Source: JBBRSD01 sp038245725
Lineage (GTDB): Bacteria; Actinomycetota; Coriobacteriia; Anaerosomatales; JAAXUF01
Direction of reading: 5' to 3'
Assembly: GCA_038245725.1 (NCBI GenBank)
Contig: JBBRSD010000010.1
Coordinates: 1-64,000, forward strand
DNA: 64,000 nucleotides
Shown one piece after another: positions 60,833 through 64,000 of the stretch. Below the pieces are notes generated by a model that worked only from the letters and a program-made list of their open reading frames with translations, was not told the DNA's origin and made no database searches. Numbering within the stretch: position 1 is the stretch's first letter; the number at the start of each line of letters is the position of its first letter. Position numbers and translations under genes: made by a program.

Positions 60833-60942
60833 GGATGCTCCGCTCGTGTTTGACCAGCCGCATCGGCTCGTCGAGGTTCGTGGTAAAAGTATAGCTGACC
60901 GACCACAATGCGCCCCGCCGGCGCAGCCAGCCTCGGAGTGAC

Positions 60943-61772
<830 letters not shown>

Positions 61773-61776
<4 letters not shown>

Positions 61777-62942
61777 TCGGCTACCTCGACTGCTCGACCG
61801 GCGTCTCCGGCGACAAGTTCCTCGGCGCGATGCTCGACCTGGGAGAGGCGAGCGGCGCGTTCACCGCGGGCGACCTGCGCGCGCTCGTCTCGGCGCTCGC
61901 GCCCGAGGCCCGCGTGACCGTGGAGCGCGTGACCTCACACGGCATCGCGGCAACGGGCGTGCGCGTCGAAGCCGCCGAGCAACCTGCACACCGTCACTGG
62001 CCCGACATCCGAGCGATGCTCGAGACGGCCGAGCTGCCCGACGCCGTGCGCACAAGCGCGATCGCCGCCTTCGAAGCGCTTGCGACCGCCGAGGCTGCGG
62101 TGCATGGCACCGACGTCGCGCACGTGCACTTCCACGAGGTGGGCGCGCTCGACTCGATCGCCGACGTAGTAGGCGTCTGCGCCGGCATGCACGCGCTTGG
62201 GATCGATGTGCTCACCGTGTCGCCCGTAGCAACTGGTTCGGGCTCGATCGCGACCTCGCACGGTGTGCTGCCGGTGCCGGCGCCTGCCACCGCGGCTCTG
62301 CTCGTGGGCGTGCCCACGCTTCCCGGTCCCTCGGCGACCGAGCTCACCACCCCCACCGGCGCCGCGCTCGTGACCACTCTCGCGTGGGCGTTCGGCCCGG
62401 CTCCCGCGATGCGGGCGACCGCGCACGGTTATGGCGCAGGGACCCGCGACATCGGCACACCCAACGTCTGCCGCCTGACGCTCGGGGAGCCGGTGGCCGA
62501 CAGCGCCAGCGAACAGGTGGCGCTGCTCGAAACGAACATCGACCACCTCCCCGCCGAGGAACTCGCGTTCGCGGCGGAGACGCTGCTGGCCGAGGGCGCA
62601 CTCGACGTGTGGCAGACCCCGATCGTGATGAAGAAGGGCCGATCGGCGGTCATGCTGTCGGTACTCGCACCTGCGGATACGGCGGACTCGTTCGCCGGTC
62701 GCATCATCGAGCTCACCGGGTCGCTCGGCGTCCGGCGCGACCTGCTCGAGCGGACCATCGTCGAGCGCGAAAGCCGCACGGTCGAGACCCCGTGGGGAGC
62801 CGCTCGCGTGAAGCTCGGGGCCGGCCGCATCCGGCCCGAACACGACGACATCGCCCGGATCGCCAGTGAGTACGGCCTGCCGTATCGCGCTGTCACAGAG
62901 GAGATAGAGCGCCTCGCACGTAAGGATATCGCTCGAGACTGA
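61773..62942 (+). CDS. larC: LarC, nickel insertion enzyme for the pincer cofactor
   Basis: This 389-residue single polypeptide is full length for LarC. It has GYLDCSTGVSGDKFLGAML at the start, AHVHFHEVGALDSIADVVG, SPVATGSGSIATSHGVLPVP, TELTTPTGAALVTTLAWAFG and LLETNIDHLPAEELAFAAE. LarC uses CTP to cyclometallate the thiolated nucleotide with nickel. In Lactobacillus larC is split and needs a ribosomal frameshift; here it is one intact frame. It begins at a GTG overlapping larB. Confidence 0.95.
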
Positions 62943-63064
62943 CGACAGTGGCGCGTTACGTGCTTTTCGTAGAGAATGCAGTCTTGCGAGAACGTGAGCG
63001 CAACGATAGTTCATAATATGCACGACCACGGCATGCCACGTCGCACCTGAAGGGCCACCACCTG

Positions 63065-63964
63065 ATGTCCAACCTGTTCGCCGGCTTCCGCGACCCTGCT
63101 CGCAGACCGCGTTTCATCATTTGGAGCGTCATCGTCGTCATGGTCGGCATAATCCTCTGGGCTTTCATGCTCGTGGGGACGTGTGCACCCTGGTTCTGCG
63201 AGACGCCGTGTCACATTGTCCACGATGACAACACTCTCGCGTACAACGTCAGCACGCACAGCAAGATCACGTGCGTCGCATGTCACGAACCGGTCAACGC
63301 GAATCCCATCCAGTTCACCATCCTCAAGATCTTCGTGATTCCGGACCTGTATTCGACTGTCACGAAGACCTTCGAGCTTCCGATGAATTCCAACGACGAG
63401 ACCGCGCTCAGCATGAAGAGCACGCAGTGCACCCAGTGCCACAACATGGACAACCGCATCGTCTCGTCGAGCCCCGGCATCATCATCGACCACAAGGCGC
63501 ACACGTCGCGCGGTATCCAGTGCACGTTCTGCCACAACCGCGTCGCGCACCCGGAGGAGAACGTCACCTTCATTCTCAATCGAGACCGCAAGCACGAGAA
63601 CTGGATGAAGATGACGGCGTGCTTCCGCTGCCACAGCCAGGAGCCCGGCAGCAAGATCGCCGGTACGTGTCCTACCTGCCACCCCAAGACGTTCAACCTC
63701 ATTCCCGCCTCGCACGAGGCGACGAACTGGTTCAACCCCGGTCATCAGCCGTTCGGGCATTCGGCGGCGGCGAGAGTCGCTGCCGATGTCGCTGCAGTTG
63801 GCAAAGCCCTCGAGCTGCACAGCGAACAGGGTGAGGTCGAGAAGCCGCTTAGTGAAGTCGAGCCTAAGAGCGACTCATCGGCAGCGATCAACCTGTGCTT
63901 CACGTGTCACCAGCAAACCTTCTGCGACGCGTGTCACTCCAAGCTCAGGCCTTCGGGCAAGTAG
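63065..63964 (+). CDS. NapC/NrfH-type multihaem c cytochrome
   Basis: This encodes 299 residues with an N-terminal membrane anchor (about 17-38) and a periplasmic domain carrying seven CXXCH motifs (starting at C70, C122, C153, C186, C202, C278 and C287) plus one CX3CH (C45, C49, H50) just after the anchor. That is up to eight haems. The anchor with a first haem motif directly behind it fits NapC/NrfH/CymA-type quinol dehydrogenases that pass electrons to periplasmic or extracellular reductases. A hydrophilic linker (about 231-276) joins the last two motifs. The terminal acceptor is not encoded in view. Confidence 0.9.
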   Translation: MSNLFAGFRDPARRPRFIIWSVIVVMVGIILWAFMLVGTCAPWFCETPCHIVHDDNTLAYNVSTHSKITCVACHEPVNANPIQFTILKIFVIPDLYSTVTKTFELPMNSNDETALSMKSTQCTQCHNMDNRIVSSSPGIIIDHKAHTSRGIQCTFCHNRVAHPEENVTFILNRDRKHENWMKMTACFRCHSQEPGSKIAGTCPTCHPKTFNLIPASHEATNWFNPGHQPFGHSAAARVAADVAAVGKALELHSEQGEVEKPLSEVEPKSDSSAAINLCFTCHQQTFCDACHSKLRPSGK

Positions 63965-64000
63965 CGTCCGCGGTTGCCCGCTCGCCGTGCTGCCTCAGGC

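Overview
This is a chromosomal window of high-GC DNA with strong AAGGAGG-type ribosome binding sites, frequent GTG/TTG starts and short overlapping gene junctions. The gene content suggests an anaerobic or facultatively anaerobic member of the Actinobacteria, perhaps a Coriobacteriia-like lineage: a tungsten/molybdenum-type aldehyde:ferredoxin oxidoreductase, a 2-hydroxyacyl-CoA dehydratase-like double-cubane protein with its ATP-dependent activator, periplasmic multihaem cytochromes, LarB/LarC, and Ku/LigD end joining. The taxonomic assignment is inference; there is no rRNA or ribosomal protein here to fix it.

Layout. 1-2.1 kb (minus): a secreted CXXCH protein with tandem Ig-like repeats (cut by the window edge) and small envelope proteins. 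2.2-9.4 kb: a membrane protein, a giant GAF/PAS/SpoIIE phosphatase sensor, a PASTA-domain kinase that has lost its catalytic residues, a Mop-type molbindin and a MoaD-like protein. 9.6-12.2 kb (plus): AOR, MoaD/ThiS and ThiF. 12.3-16.3 kb (plus): histidine kinase, response regulator and response-regulator/GAF/SpoIIE phosphatase. 16.3-24 kb: small membrane and secreted proteins, a G1 (glutamic) peptidase, a frameshifted diguanylate cyclase, asparaginase and a CoA-binding protein. 24-31 kb: MsrA lipoprotein, MsrB, tRNA-Ser(CGA), a PhnD-like protein with an in-frame UGA, a GH26-like hydrolase, a PAS/HD-GYP phosphodiesterase, a thermonuclease and GtrA. 31-37 kb: tRNA-Ser(GGA), a chemotaxis receptor, Ku and LigD. 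37-46 kb: membrane proteins, a DUF2207 protein, TadA, tRNA-Ser(UGA), a decayed FtsX permease fragment, a phosphodiester glycosidase, tRNA-Ser(GCU), tRNA-Arg(ACG), an MFS transporter, a SIMPL lipoprotein, a LOG-like protein and a Cys-rich small protein. 46-53 kb: a G6PDH-6PGDH fusion, an amidohydrolase, a Tat-exported multicopper oxidase and SerRS. 53-60.8 kb: a second broken diguanylate cyclase, a two-gene flavoprotein operon divergent from a TetR regulator with a clear twin operator, the DCCP/activator pair, prephenate dehydratase and an intact GAF-GGDEF protein. 61-64 kb: LarB, LarC and an octahaem-like NapC/NrfH-family cytochrome.

Themes. Signalling is dense: two SpoIIE-type phosphatases, one hybrid kinase operon, three GGDEF proteins (two apparently frameshifted), one HD-GYP protein and one MCP. 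Low-potential redox chemistry is the second theme (AOR, DCCP, cytochromes, LarBC). All four serine tRNA anticodons seen here, together with serS, lie within 28 kb.

The most interesting single item is the PhnD-like gene at 26704-25892 (minus). A UGA sits where I recall relatives carrying Cys, and it is followed at the right distance by a 7-bp hairpin with a GGUCG loop, which fits a bacterial SECIS. It may be an undescribed selenoprotein, or else a pseudogene. Other notable items are the G6PDH-6PGDH fusion, the PASTA pseudokinase, the 30-bp perfect inverted repeat inside ligD and the paired 15-bp operators at 55.5 kb.
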